Assembly: GCF_028743715.1 (NCBI RefSeq)
Contig: NZ_CP117996.1
Location: 806,001 to 870,000 of the forward strand
Direction: 5' to 3'
Origin: Microbacterium sp. Clip185
GTDB taxonomy: Bacteria > Actinomycetota > Actinomycetes > Actinomycetales > Microbacteriaceae
DNA: 64,000 bases
Positions 27,126 to 36,232 of this stretch are shown here, piece after piece (the stretch's first letter is position 1; each line of letters begins with the position of its first letter). Made by a program: the position numbers and the translations under genes. The notes beneath the pieces were generated by a model. The model made no database searches. It saw nothing but the letters and a program-made list of their open reading frames with translations, and was not told the DNA's origin.

Positions 27126-27905
27126 TCAGCCGCGCAGAACCGCCTGCTTGACCTCGGCGATCGCCTTGGTGACCTGGATGCCGCGCGGGCACGCCTCGGT
27201 GCAGTTGAAGGTGGTGCGGCAGCGCCACACGCCTTCCTTGTCGTTGAGGATGTCGAGACGCACATCGCCGGCGTCGTCGCGCGAGTCGAAGATGAAGCGG
27301 TGCGCGTTGACGATGGCAGCGGGGCCGAAGTACTGGCCGTCGGTCCAGAACACGGGGCACGACGAGGTGCACGCGGCGCAGAGAATGCACTTGGTGGTGT
27401 CGTCGAAGCGCTCGCGGTCGACGATGGACTGCACGCGCTCCTTGCCCTTCTCCGGCGTGGAGTTCGCGATGAGGAACGGCTGCACTTCGCGGTAGGACGC
27501 GAAGAAGGGCTCCATGTCGACGATGAGGTCCTTCTCCAGGGGCAGGCCCTTGATCGCCTCGACGTAGATCGGCTTCGAGATGTCGAGATCCTTGATCAGC
27601 GTCTTGCAGGCGAGGCGGTTGCGGCCGTTGATGCGCATGGCGTCGGAGCCGCAGATGCCGTGGGCGCAGGAGCGGCGGAAGGCGAGCGATCCGTCGACCT
27701 CCCACTTGATCTTGTGCAGCGCGTCGAGCACACGGTCGGTGGAGTACACCTCGACGTCGTAGTCAACCCAGCGCGGCTCTTCGTCCAGCTCCGGGTTGAA
27801 CCGGCGCACGATGAAGGTGACCAGGAACGCCTGGACGCCGGAGTCGTTCGTCTCCTGCACCTCGGGGGCCTCGGTGGTGGTCTCGGCGATGGCGGTGGCG
27901 GCCAT
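27126..27905 (-). CDS. sdhB: succinate dehydrogenase iron-sulfur subunit
   Basis: Electron-transfer subunit of complex II, 259 residues. The N-terminal ferredoxin domain carries the [2Fe-2S] ligands in SCAHGICGSDAM (an Asp at the third position, as in other SdhB proteins) and the final Cys in NRLAC. The C-terminal domain has CILCAACTSSCP and CTEACPRG for the [4Fe-4S] and [3Fe-4S] clusters. A 25-residue Thr/Glu-rich extension precedes the core. Last gene of sdhCDAB, two bases after sdhA. Confidence 0.97.
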   Translation of the reverse strand: MAATAIAETTTEAPEVQETNDSGVQAFLVTFIVRRFNPELDEEPRWVDYDVEVYSTDRVLDALHKIKWEVDGSLAFRRSCAHGICGSDAMRINGRNRLACKTLIKDLDISKPIYVEAIKGLPLEKDLIVDMEPFFASYREVQPFLIANSTPEKGKERVQSIVDRERFDDTTKCILCAACTSSCPVFWTDGQYFGPAAIVNAHRFIFDSRDDAGDVRLDILNDKEGVWRCRTTFNCTEACPRGIQVTKAIAEVKQAVLRG

Positions 27906-27907
27906 GC

Positions 27908-29737
27908 TCAGTACTTCCTCTCCAGCGGCGGGTAGCGCAGTTCCCCGGCCTCGTTCTTGGTGAAGACGACCGGCTTCCAGTCGAGGCGGATGTGGTCCTC
28001 CGGGTGGGAGGAGTGCGCATCGCCCGACAGGTAGGACATCGTGTGCTTCATGTAGTTCTCGTCGTCGCGCGTCGGGTAGTCGTCGCGCATGTGGCCGCCG
28101 CGGCTCTCCTTGCGGTTGCGTGCGGCGACGGCGACGACCTCGGCGATGTCGAGGAGGAAGCCGAGCTCGACGGCTTCGAGAAGATCGGTGTTGTACCGCT
28201 TGCCCTTGTCGTCGACGTGGACGTTCTTGTAGCGCTCGCGCAGCTCGGCGATGACGAGCATGACCTCACCGAGGGACTGGTCGGTGCGGAACACCTGAGC
28301 CTTACGGTCCATCTCGTCCTGGAGCGTCTTGCGCAGTACGGCGATGCGCTCGGTGCCGGTGTTGTTGCGCAGACCCTCGATCATCTCGCGCACCTCGCGG
28401 GCCGGGTCTTCGGGCAGCGGAACGAACTCGGCGCCGCTCTGGACGTACTTCACGGCGTTGCGCCCTGCGCGCTTGCCGAACACGTTGATGTCGAGCAGGG
28501 AGTTGGTGCCGAGGCGGTTGGAGCCGTGCACCGAGACGCACGCGCACTCGCCCGCGGCGTAGAGACCGGGAACGACGGTGTCGTTGTCGCTGAGGACCTC
28601 GGCCTCGATGTTGGTCGGGATTCCGCCCATCGCGTAGTGCGCCGTCGGCATGACCGGGACGGGCTCGACGACCGGGTCGACGCCGAGATACGTGCGGGCG
28701 AACTCGGTGATGTCGGGCAGCTTGGTCTCGAGAACCTCCGCCCCCAGGTGCGTGCAGTCCAGAAGCACGTAGTCCTTGTGGGGGCCGGCGCCGCGACCCT
28801 CCTCGACCTCCTGCACCATGCAGCGGCTGACGATGTCGCGCGGTGCGAGGTCCTTGATGGTCGGCGCGTAGCGCTCCATGAAACGCTCGCCCGAGGCGTT
28901 GCGCAGGATGGCGCCCTCGCCGCGCGCTCCCTCGGTCAGCAAGATGCCGAGACCGGCGAGGCCGGTCGGGTGGAACTGGAAGAACTCCATGTCCTCCAGC
29001 GGGAGCCCCTTGCGCCAGACGATGCCGACGCCGTCGCCGGTGAGAGTGTGGGCGTTGGAGGTGGTCTTGAAGATCTTGCCGAAGCCGCCGGTGGCGAACA
29101 CGACGGCCTTCGACTGGAACACGTGCAGGTCACCGGTCGCGAGCTCGTAGGCGACGACGCCGGCGACCTTCGTGGCGCCCTCGTCGTCGACCGTGATCAG
29201 GTCGAGCACATAGAACTCGTTGAAGAAGTTGATGCCGAGCTTCACGCAGTTCTGGAACAGCGTCTGCAGGATCATGTGGCCGGTGCGGTCGGCGGCGTAA
29301 CAGGCGCGACGCACCGGGCTCTTGCCATGGTCGGCGGTGTGGCCGCCGAAGCGACGCTGGTCGATCTTTCCGTCGGGCGTGCGGTTGAACGGCAGGCCCA
29401 TGTTCTCGAGGTCGATGACCGCGTCGATGGCCTCCTTCGCGAGGATCTCCGCCGCATCCTGGTCGACGAGGTAGTCGCCGCCCTTGATCGTGTCGAAGGT
29501 GTGCCACTCCCAGGAGTCCTCTTCGACGTTGGCGAGCGCTGCGGCCATGCCGCCCTGTGCCGCACCCGTGTGCGAGCGGGTCGGGTAGAGCTTGGAGATG
29601 ACGGCCGTCTTCGCGCCGGGGCCGGCTTCGATCGCCGCCCGCATCCCGGCGCCGCCGGCGCCGACGATCACGATGTCGAACTGGTGGTAGTAGACACCGT
29701 CCTTGACGACGGTGTCCGCGGTGGAGTGAGTGCTCAC
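27908..29737 (-). CDS. sdhA: succinate dehydrogenase flavoprotein subunit
   Basis: Oxidises succinate to fumarate in the TCA cycle and passes electrons to SdhB. 609 residues. FAD-binding [17 protein letters not shown] at the N-terminus, the covalent-flavin His in SHTGAAQGG, the substrate-site HPTGL, and [12 protein letters not shown] are all present. The ATG at 29737 is 46 bases after the sdhD stop. Full length with no anomalies. Confidence 0.98.
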   Translation of the reverse strand: MSTHSTADTVVKDGVYYHQFDIVIVGAGGAGMRAAIEAGPGAKTAVISKLYPTRSHTGAAQGGMAAALANVEEDSWEWHTFDTIKGGDYLVDQDAAEILAKEAIDAVIDLENMGLPFNRTPDGKIDQRRFGGHTADHGKSPVRRACYAADRTGHMILQTLFQNCVKLGINFFNEFYVLDLITVDDEGATKVAGVVAYELATGDLHVFQSKAVVFATGGFGKIFKTTSNAHTLTGDGVGIVWRKGLPLEDMEFFQFHPTGLAGLGILLTEGARGEGAILRNASGERFMERYAPTIKDLAPRDIVSRCMVQEVEEGRGAGPHKDYVLLDCTHLGAEVLETKLPDITEFARTYLGVDPVVEPVPVMPTAHYAMGGIPTNIEAEVLSDNDTVVPGLYAAGECACVSVHGSNRLGTNSLLDINVFGKRAGRNAVKYVQSGAEFVPLPEDPAREVREMIEGLRNNTGTERIAVLRKTLQDEMDRKAQVFRTDQSLGEVMLVIAELRERYKNVHVDDKGKRYNTDLLEAVELGFLLDIAEVVAVAARNRKESRGGHMRDDYPTRDDENYMKHTMSYLSGDAHSSHPEDHIRLDWKPVVFTKNEAGELRYPPLERKY

Positions 29738-29783
29738 AGGTGGGATTCCTCTTGTCTGTTCTGATCCGTGGGACGCGGCGTGC

Positions 29784-30227
29784 CTACTGGCACACTTCCC
29801 ACATCACGCTGTCGCTGGTCACGCCGAGGCAGGGGTCGAAAGTGAAGACGACGAGCGTGCCGAGCAGGATCAGGAAGCCCGACACGATCCAGATCGCCCA
29901 GACGAGAACGCGTCGCGTGGTGGCGTGCGTGACGTAGTCGTTGACGATCGTGCGCATGCCGTTGCCGCCGTGGATGAGGGCGAGCCAAAGCATCGCGACA
30001 TCCCACCACTGCCAGAACGGCGAGGAAAGCTTGCCGGCGACGAAGGCGAAGTCGATCTGGTGGATGCCGTCGCCCGTCAGGAGGTTGACGAAGAGGTGTC
30101 CGAAGATCAGCACCACGAGCACGAGGCCGGAGGCGCGCATGTACACCCAGCCCCACTTCTCGAGGTTGGGGCCACGGCGCCGCGGCGCGGAGAAGGGACT
30201 GCGGGGATCGGCGATCGTCGCGCTCAT
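29784..30227 (-). CDS. sdhD: succinate dehydrogenase membrane anchor subunit
   Basis: Hydrophobic anchor of complex II, 147 residues, three transmembrane helices at about residues 31-50, 73-92 and 107-130. The heme/quinone-side His residues are in FGHLFVN and [10 protein letters not shown]. The start ATG overlaps the sdhC stop by one base (TGATG), implying coupled translation. Confidence 0.93.
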   Translation of the reverse strand: MSATIADPRSPFSAPRRRGPNLEKWGWVYMRASGLVLVVLIFGHLFVNLLTGDGIHQIDFAFVAGKLSSPFWQWWDVAMLWLALIHGGNGMRTIVNDYVTHATTRRVLVWAIWIVSGFLILLGTLVVFTFDPCLGVTSDSVMWEVCQ

Positions 30228-30661
30228 CAGTGACCGCCTCCCGTCGCAGCGAAGACGTTCATGAGGTGGCGGGGGGCGAAGCCCAGCATCGTGACGGCCC
30301 ACAGGCCCAGCACGATCCACCAGAGCTGACGCTGGTAGCGCGCGCCCTTGGACCAGAAGTCGACGACGATGATGCGCAGGCCGTTGTAGGCGTGGTACGC
30401 GATCGCGGCCACGAGCACGACCTCGCCGATGCCCATCACGGGGTTCTTGTAGGTGCCGATGACCGCGTCGTACGCCTCGGGGGAGACGCGGATGAGGGCG
30501 GTGTCGAGCACGTGCACGAGCAGGAAGAAGAAGATCGACACACCTGTGATGCGGTGCAGCACCCAGGACCACATGCCCTCATTGCCGCGATACAGCGTTC
30601 CGCGCGGCGTCTTGGACGTCGTCTGAGCGAGCGATGGTGTGACGCGTGCCGTTGCAGCCAC
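30227..30661 (-). CDS. sdhC: succinate dehydrogenase cytochrome b subunit
   Basis: Cytochrome b556 anchor of complex II, 144 residues, three helices. SdhC signatures are YRGNEGMWSWVLHRITG (with the conserved Ser and Arg of the quinone site), the heme-side His in LLVHVLD, and AYHAYNGLRIIV. GTG at 30661 is the start: GGGAGGA lies just upstream, and longer in-frame versions lack a ribosome site. First gene of sdhCDAB; its promoter region carries a DtxR-like box and a 16-bp palindrome. Confidence 0.93.
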   Translation of the reverse strand: MAATARVTPSLAQTTSKTPRGTLYRGNEGMWSWVLHRITGVSIFFFLLVHVLDTALIRVSPEAYDAVIGTYKNPVMGIGEVVLVAAIAYHAYNGLRIIVVDFWSKGARYQRQLWWIVLGLWAVTMLGFAPRHLMNVFAATGGGH

Positions 30662-30748
30662 GGTCGTCCTCCCTGATCGAACACGGTGGGGCAGGCGTTG
30701 CCCTTCGGGGTTTTTGCTGGTCCCCTGCGTCACGCGGGCGCTGCCGAC

Positions 30749-30754
30749 AGTGTA
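30749..30754 (-). promoter_or_regulatory. possible -10 box of sdhCDAB
   Basis: TACACT on the minus strand, within GAATACACT, would start transcription about 80 bases before sdhC. The -35 position is not recognisable, consistent with a regulated or activator-dependent promoter. Confidence 0.35.
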
Positions 30755-30778
30755 TTCGCCGCAGCGGAACGGCGCCCT

Positions 30779-30793
30779 TTAGGCGAACCTAAC
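30779..30793. promoter_or_regulatory. DtxR/IdeR-like iron box
   Basis: TTAGGCGAACCTAAC matches both conserved half-site cores of the DtxR/IdeR box (TTAGG, four bases, CCTAAC). It is 118-132 bases upstream of sdhC. Succinate dehydrogenase is iron-rich and is iron-regulated in other actinobacteria, directly or through RipA. Confidence 0.55.
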
Positions 30794-30794
30794 A

Positions 30795-30810
30795 ATCTCG
30801 ACGTCGAGAT
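30795..30810. promoter_or_regulatory. 16-bp perfect palindrome between sdhC and manC
   Basis: ATCTCGACGTCGAGAT is fully self-complementary with no loop, the form of a dimeric-repressor operator. It lies two bases from the DtxR-like box, about 80 bases from manC. I cannot name the regulator. Confidence 0.5.
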
Positions 30811-30877
30811 AAATGCTCAGATGGACTCCGACCGCGAAGCGTCCCCGCGACGACATTCGCCCGACATACGCGGCGGA

Positions 30878-30883
30878 TAGGGT
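30878..30883 (+). promoter_or_regulatory. -10 element of leaderless manC promoter
   Basis: TAGGGT, 7 bases before the ATG at 30891. Confidence 0.5.
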
Positions 30884-30890
30884 GGCGGGT

Positions 30891-32006
30891 ATGGGGAATG
30901 AGATCGAGGGTTTCTACGCCGTCATTCCGGCCGGCGGTATCGGCAGCCGGCTCTGGCCGCTTTCCCGGGCCGACGCTCCGAAGTTCCTGCACGATCTGAC
31001 CGGCTCCGGTCAGACGCTGCTGCGTGACACCTGGGATCGTCTGGAGCCGCTCGCGGGCCACGACCGGATCGCGGTCGTGACCGGGCGTGCGCACCGGGCC
31101 GCGGTCGAGAAGCAGCTGCCCGGCATCCCGGACAAGAACGTCTTCCTCGAGTCAGAGCCGCGCGACTCCACCGCCGCGATCGGTCTCGCCGCGGCCATCC
31201 TGGTGCGGCGCGAGCCCGACGTCGTGATCGGCTCCTTCGCAGCCGATCATGTGATCCAGGGATCGCGGGTCTTCGACTTCGCGGTGCGTCAGGCGGTCGC
31301 CGTGGCCCGTGCCGGGTACATCTGCACGATCGGCATCCAGCCGTCGGAGCCCTCCACCGGCTTCGGGTACATCAAGAAGGCCGACGAGCTGATCATCGAC
31401 GGCGCTCCGGAAGCGGCGCTCGTCGAACGTTTCGTCGAGAAGCCCGATCTGGCTACGGCCCGCGAGTACTTCACCGACCGTGCCTACTCCTGGAACGCCG
31501 GCATGTTCATCTCGCGCGCCGATGTGCTGCTCGCCGAGATCGAGGCGAACGAGCCCGAGCTGCATGCCGGTCTCATCGAGCTCGCCGAGGCCTGGGACGA
31601 CCGCGATCGCCGCGGGCCCGCGGTCGATCGCATCTGGCCGGGCCTGAAGAAGATCGCGATCGACTACACGGTCGCGGAGCCCGCGGCCGCCAAGGGCAAG
31701 CTCGCCGTCATCCCCGGTCACTTCGACTGGGACGACGTGGGCGACTTCGCGAGCCTCACGAAGCTCGTCTCGAACGGTCGGAAGAACGACCTGGCCGTGC
31801 TCGGCGAGCACGCACGCATCCTCTCCGACGCGTCCAGCGGCATCGTGGTGACCCAGACGCAGCGCGTGATCAGCCTCATCGGCGTGCAGGACATCGTCGT
31901 CGTCGACACCCCTGACGCCCTCCTGGTGACCACGACCGAGCACGCGCAGCGCGTCAAGCAGGTCGTCGACGCGCTGAAGCTCAACGGCCGCGGCGACGTG
32001 CTCTGA
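30891..32006 (+). CDS. manC: mannose-1-phosphate guanylyltransferase
   Basis: Makes GDP-mannose from mannose 1-phosphate and GTP for mannosylated lipids and glycans. 371 residues, the single-domain form without the isomerase fusion. The nucleotidyltransferase signature PAGGIGSRLWPLSR is at the N-terminus with the catalytic Lys in APKFL; GYIKK and the sugar-site FVEKPD follow, then SWNAGMF. The ATG at 30891 is favoured by TAGGGT seven bases upstream and by the position of the first beta strand. Divergent from sdhCDAB; not in an operon. Confidence 0.94.
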   Translation: MGNEIEGFYAVIPAGGIGSRLWPLSRADAPKFLHDLTGSGQTLLRDTWDRLEPLAGHDRIAVVTGRAHRAAVEKQLPGIPDKNVFLESEPRDSTAAIGLAAAILVRREPDVVIGSFAADHVIQGSRVFDFAVRQAVAVARAGYICTIGIQPSEPSTGFGYIKKADELIIDGAPEAALVERFVEKPDLATAREYFTDRAYSWNAGMFISRADVLLAEIEANEPELHAGLIELAEAWDDRDRRGPAVDRIWPGLKKIAIDYTVAEPAAAKGKLAVIPGHFDWDDVGDFASLTKLVSNGRKNDLAVLGEHARILSDASSGIVVTQTQRVISLIGVQDIVVVDTPDALLVTTTEHAQRVKQVVDALKLNGRGDVL

Positions 32007-32179
32007 AACCGGATGCGGGCGCCCGCCCGGGTCGACGAAACACGCGCGTCACAAGCCGTTTGTAACCATTGGGTTGCGGCCTGCCGATCGGCCCGTTGTG
32101 GGCGCGTCACATTAGGTAACGTTGCCGCATCCGTCCCCGGAACTGCCGGGGCATTCCCACGTCTCTTGATGGAGGACTC

Positions 32180-33304
32180 GTGAAGAAGACGACGACCAAG
32201 GCGCTGCTCAGCGGCCTGGCGATCGCGGCCACCGCGGCGCTGCTGGCCGGCTGTGGCTCCGCCCCCACGACCGAAACGACGAGCGGTTCCGCATCCGACG
32301 TCGTCGACGGCTTCAAGCCGTGCCTGGTCTCCGACGCGGGCGGCTGGGACGACAAGTCGTTCAATGAGTCGGCCAAGAACGGCATGGACAAGGCGGCCAA
32401 GGAACTCGGTGTCACCCCGCTCGAGTTCGAGTCGACCAACGACAACGACTACGCGCCGAACATGCAGACCGCCATCTCCGAGGGCTGCACCCTCGTGATC
32501 TCGGTGGGCTTCAAGCTGAGCGCGGCCACCGTCGAGGCGGCCAAGGCGAACCCCGATCTCGACTTCGCCATCGTCGACGACTTCGCCGACACGGACTTCG
32601 ACAACAAGACCGACGCGCCGAACATCAAGCCGCTGGTCTTCAACACGGCTGAGGCCGCCTACCTCGGTGGCTACGCTGCAGCAGCCTGGTCCGCCAAGGA
32701 CGGCGTGAACAAGGTCGGCACCTTCGGCGGCATGCAGATCCCGTCGGTCGCCGTGTTCATGGACGGCTACGCGCTGGGCGTCGACAAGTACAACGAGGAC
32801 AAGGGCGCGAACGTCCAGCTCTTCGGCTGGAACGTGGACACGCAGGAGGGCTCGTTCACCGGTGGCTTCGACGCCAACGACACCGCGAAGCAGACGGCTC
32901 AGGGTGTGCTCGACCAGGGCGTCGACGTGATCCTGCCCGTGGGTGGTCCGATCTACAAGAGCGCCGCAGCGGCGATCGCCGACAGCGGCAAGAACACGCT
33001 CATGCTCGGTGTCGACAGCGACCTCGCCGTCGCCGACGACAGCGTCGCCGACATCACGCTGGTCTCGATCATGAAGGCGATCGATGTCGCCGTCTACGAC
33101 GCGACCGTCGCTGCGTCCAAGGGCGAGTTCGACCCGGCACCGTACGTCGGCACGCTGAAGAACGAGGGCGTCAAGCTCTCGAGCTTCCACGACTTCGAGT
33201 CGCAGCTGCCGGAGGGCCTGACCGACGAGCTGACCAAGCTCCAGGACGACATCATCGCGGGAACCATCACGGTGACCTCGAAGAACTCTCCCGCCGGTTC
33301 GTGA
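32180..33304 (+). CDS. BMP-family nucleoside-binding lipoprotein
   Basis: Extracellular receptor of a nucleoside ABC importer (Bmp/PnrA family), 374 residues. GTG at 32180 follows GGAGG by four bases. Lipoprotein signal with lipobox LAGC, Cys at residue 25. Family signatures are DAGGWDDKSFNESAKNGM, the ligand-region VGFKLSAATVEAA, GYAAAAWSAKDGVNKVGTFGG written in its core as VGTFGGMQIPSV, and ILPVGGPIYKSA. Next come the ATPase, two permeases and nucleoside-degrading enzymes, which supports purine or pyrimidine nucleosides as ligands. Confidence 0.94.
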   Translation: MKKTTTKALLSGLAIAATAALLAGCGSAPTTETTSGSASDVVDGFKPCLVSDAGGWDDKSFNESAKNGMDKAAKELGVTPLEFESTNDNDYAPNMQTAISEGCTLVISVGFKLSAATVEAAKANPDLDFAIVDDFADTDFDNKTDAPNIKPLVFNTAEAAYLGGYAAAAWSAKDGVNKVGTFGGMQIPSVAVFMDGYALGVDKYNEDKGANVQLFGWNVDTQEGSFTGGFDANDTAKQTAQGVLDQGVDVILPVGGPIYKSAAAAIADSGKNTLMLGVDSDLAVADDSVADITLVSIMKAIDVAVYDATVAASKGEFDPAPYVGTLKNEGVKLSSFHDFESQLPEGLTDELTKLQDDIIAGTITVTSKNSPAGS

Positions 33305-33319
33305 TCTGAACCGCACCAC

Positions 33320-33355
33320 CTCGGGGCGAGCGGCTTTCCAGCCGCTCGCCCCGAG
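33320..33355 (+). terminator. 16-bp perfect hairpin after the binding-protein gene
   Basis: Arms CTCGGGGCGAGCGGCT (33320-33335) and 33340-33355 pair perfectly around a TTCC tetraloop, 15 bases after the stop. It should stop or stabilise the message, so the abundant receptor is made in excess over the membrane parts. Confidence 0.85.
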
Positions 33356-33372
33356 TCCCGTTCCGATGCCTT

Positions 33373-33401
33373 TCGACAGGCATTTTCGACCCAGGTAGGG
33401 T
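33373..33401 (+). promoter_or_regulatory. internal promoter for the nucleoside ATPase operon
   Basis: TCGACA (33373-33378, five of six matches to TTGACA), a 17-base spacer and TAGGGT (33396-33401) form a good sigma-70-type promoter. The ATG of the ATPase gene is six bases further on, so the transcript should be leaderless. Confidence 0.65.
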
Positions 33402-33407
33402 GCATCT

Positions 33408-34922
33408 ATGAAGCTCGAGCTCCGCGGGATCACCAAGAGATTCGGCAGCCTCGTCGCCAACGACCACATCGATCTGGTGGTCCGCCCCGGCGAGATCCAT
33501 GCGTTGTTGGGGGAGAACGGCGCAGGCAAGTCGACCCTCATGAACGTGCTGTACGGCCTGTATCGCGCCGATGAAGGCGAGATCCTGCTGGACGACGTCG
33601 TCCAGAACTTCCGCGGCCCCGGCGACGCCATGGCCGCGGGCATCGGCATGGTCCACCAGCACTTCATGCTCATCCCCGTCTTCACCGTCGCCGAGAACGT
33701 CATGCTCGGCCACGAGAGCACGAAGGCGCTCGGACGCCTCGACTTGAACGCCGCCCGCACGCACGTCCGCGAGGTCGCGCAGCGCTTCGGGTTCGAGATC
33801 GACCCCGACGCCCTCGTGGGGGATCTGCCCGTGGGCGTGCAGCAGCGCGTCGAGATCATCAAAGCTCTCTCGCGCGACGCCAAGGTGCTCGTCTTCGACG
33901 AGCCCACCGCCGTTCTGACGCCGCAGGAGACCGACGAGCTGATGGCGATCATGCGTCAGCTGCGCGACGAGGGCACCTCCATCGTCTTCATCACCCACAA
34001 GCTGCGCGAAGTCCGCGAGGTCGCGGACCGCATCACCGTGATCCGGCTCGGCAAGGTCGTGGGCGAGGCGTCGCCGACCGCCACCAACGCCGAACTGGCC
34101 TCCCTCATGGTCGGTCGTGCCGTCGAGCTCACCGTCCAGAAGGAGCCGCCGACGCTCGGCGAGGGCGGGCTGAAGATCAGCGGACTGCGTGTCCTCACTT
34201 CCACCGGTGCGATCGTTGTCGACGGCGTCGACTTCGATGTGCGTCCCGGAGAGATCCTCGCGGTCGCAGGAGTCCAGGGCAACGGTCAGACCGAGCTCGT
34301 CGAGGCCATCGTCGGACTCGCGGCGCGGGTCGAAGGCTCGATCAGCCTCGACGGCACCGAGTTGGTCGGAAAGAGCGTGCGGGCGATCCTCGACGAAGGC
34401 GTCGGGTTCGTGCCGGAGGACCGCAAGGAAGACGGCCTGGTCGGCGGTTTCTCGGTCGCCGAGAACCTCGTGCTCGACCGTTCCTCCGATCCGGCCTTCG
34501 CCCGCGGCGGCACGCTGCGCCGCCGCGCGCTGGATGCTTTCGCGCGCGACCGCATCCAGGAATACGACATCCGCACCCGCGGTCCGGAGACGCCCGCAGG
34601 CACTCTGTCGGGAGGAAATCAGCAGAAGGTGGTCATCGCGCGCGAGATGAGCCGGGACCTGCGTCTGCTGGTCGTCGCGCAGCCCACTCGCGGCGTCGAC
34701 GTCGGCTCGATCGAGTTCATCCACAAGCGCATCATCGAGACACGGGATGCGGGTATCCCGATCGTCGTCGTCTCCACCGAGCTCGACGAGGTCAGCGCCC
34801 TCGCCGACCGCATCGCCGTCATGTATCGCGGCAGCATCGTCGGAATCGTGCCCGGCGACACGTCCCGTGACACTCTCGGCCTCATGATGGCCGGCGCAAC
34901 CGACCCGGAGGTGGCCGCATGA
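33408..34922 (+). CDS. nucleoside ABC importer ATPase (two nucleotide-binding domains)
   Basis: Energises the nucleoside importer; 504 residues holding two ATPase domains, as in YufO/RbsA. The N-terminal half has Walker A LLGENGAGKST, an altered signature LPVGVQQRVEI and Walker B VLVFDEPTAVL. In the C-terminal half the Walker A is degenerate (GVQGNGQTE) but the signature LSGGNQQK is canonical. This asymmetry is normal for the family. The ATG at 33408 lacks a Shine-Dalgarno and follows a -10 box by six bases. The stop overlaps the first permease by 4 bases. Confidence 0.94.
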   Translation: MKLELRGITKRFGSLVANDHIDLVVRPGEIHALLGENGAGKSTLMNVLYGLYRADEGEILLDDVVQNFRGPGDAMAAGIGMVHQHFMLIPVFTVAENVMLGHESTKALGRLDLNAARTHVREVAQRFGFEIDPDALVGDLPVGVQQRVEIIKALSRDAKVLVFDEPTAVLTPQETDELMAIMRQLRDEGTSIVFITHKLREVREVADRITVIRLGKVVGEASPTATNAELASLMVGRAVELTVQKEPPTLGEGGLKISGLRVLTSTGAIVVDGVDFDVRPGEILAVAGVQGNGQTELVEAIVGLAARVEGSISLDGTELVGKSVRAILDEGVGFVPEDRKEDGLVGGFSVAENLVLDRSSDPAFARGGTLRRRALDAFARDRIQEYDIRTRGPETPAGTLSGGNQQKVVIAREMSRDLRLLVVAQPTRGVDVGSIEFIHKRIIETRDAGIPIVVVSTELDEVSALADRIAVMYRGSIVGIVPGDTSRDTLGLMMAGATDPEVAA

Positions 34923-36232
34923 GCGGTTCGACGCCCACGAGCGACCCAGGCGCACGCAAGAGCGACGGCGACGCCGAGCTCCCGCGCGCGACCGGTCCCC
35001 TGACCGGCGAGGAGTTCGCCCCCACCCGTTCCGGCATCTTCCTGCGCGAACTGATGCGCGGCAGCGCCGTGGCGACGCTGCTCGCGATCGTGCTCGCGAT
35101 GATCGTCGGCGGCATTCTGATCGCCGTCACCAACGAGAACGTGCAGGCCGCATCCGGGTACTTCTTCGCGCGCCCCGGCGATACCTTCGTCGCCATCTGG
35201 CAAGCCGTTTACAACGGCTATGAGGCGCTGTTCCGCGGCGCGATCTTCAATGCCCGCGGCGCCGACTTCGCGGCGCAGATCCGGCCGCTGACGAACGCCC
35301 TCGGCTTCGCTACGCCGCTCATCGCCGCGGGCCTCGGCGTTGCCCTCGCCTTCCGCGCGGGACTGTTCAACATCGGTGCGCGTGGTCAGATGCTCATCGC
35401 GGCCATGTTCGCCGGGTTGTTCGCCTTCAACCTCGACCTGCCGCTGTGGCTGCACCTGCCGATCACCTTGATCGCCGGCATCGTCGGCGGTGCGCTGTGG
35501 GGCGGCCTGGTCGGCCTGCTGAAGGCGCGCACAGGGGCGCACGAGGTGATCCTCACGATCATGCTCAACTACGTGGCGTACTACCTGCTGCTGTGGATGC
35601 TGCGCACGCCCGGTCTGCTCCAGATGGAGGGCACCAACCAGCCCATCACGAAGCCCACGCCGGAGTCAGCGCAGTTCCCCGACCTGCTGGGGCCGCAGTT
35701 CCCGCAGCTCAACTGGGGCTTCGTCGTCGTGATCGCGGCGACCGTCTTCGTGTGGTGGCTGATCGAGCGCTCCAGCCTCGGCCTGCGTCTGCGCGCGGTG
35801 GGGGAGAACCCGCACGCGGCGCGTGCGGCGGGCATGAGCGTCGATCGCCTCTACATCTACGCCATGCTCTTCGCGGGCGGCCTCGCGGGCCTCGCGGCGA
35901 TGAACCAGATCCAGGGCACCGTGACAACCGGATTCGGCGCCACGATCGACGCCGGCATCGGCTTCGACGCCATTACCGTGGCCCTGCTCGGACGCAGCCG
36001 CGCGTGGGGGACGTTCGCCGCCGGCATCCTGTTCGGTGCGCTGAAGGCCGGGTCCTTCTCGATGCAGGCACAGGGCATCCCGGTCGACATCGTTCTGGTC
36101 GTGCAGTCGCTCATCGTGCTCTTCATCGCGGCGCCTCCGCTGCTGCGCGCGGTGTTCTTCCTGCCCAAGTCCGATGCCGAGAAGGCGGCCAAGGCGCGAG
36201 CCAAGGCCGCGAAGAAGGCGGTGGCCGCGTGA
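34919..36232 (+). CDS. nucleoside ABC importer permease 1 (YufP/NupP-like)
   Basis: Permease of the BPD_transp_2 type, 437 residues with about ten helices after a polar 40-residue N-terminus. Family segments are AGLGVALAFRAGLFNIGARGQ, seen as FRAGLFNIGARGQML, GGLVGLLKARTGAHEVI and GLRLRAVGENPHAARAAG, the last being the ATPase-coupling loop. The C-terminus is a Lys/Ala-rich tail. ATGA overlap with the ATPase gene and GTGA overlap with the second permease indicate a coupled translation unit. Confidence 0.93.
   Translation: MSGSTPTSDPGARKSDGDAELPRATGPLTGEEFAPTRSGIFLRELMRGSAVATLLAIVLAMIVGGILIAVTNENVQAASGYFFARPGDTFVAIWQAVYNGYEALFRGAIFNARGADFAAQIRPLTNALGFATPLIAAGLGVALAFRAGLFNIGARGQMLIAAMFAGLFAFNLDLPLWLHLPITLIAGIVGGALWGGLVGLLKARTGAHEVILTIMLNYVAYYLLLWMLRTPGLLQMEGTNQPITKPTPESAQFPDLLGPQFPQLNWGFVVVIAATVFVWWLIERSSLGLRLRAVGENPHAARAAGMSVDRLYIYAMLFAGGLAGLAAMNQIQGTVTTGFGATIDAGIGFDAITVALLGRSRAWGTFAAGILFGALKAGSFSMQAQGIPVDIVLVVQSLIVLFIAAPPLLRAVFFLPKSDAEKAAKARAKAAKKAVAA

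Noticed and set aside
31718..33952. 744-residue minus-strand open frame
   Set aside because: Antisense to manC, the BMP lipoprotein and the ATPase, whose products are clearly recognisable on the plus strand; low-complexity shadow.
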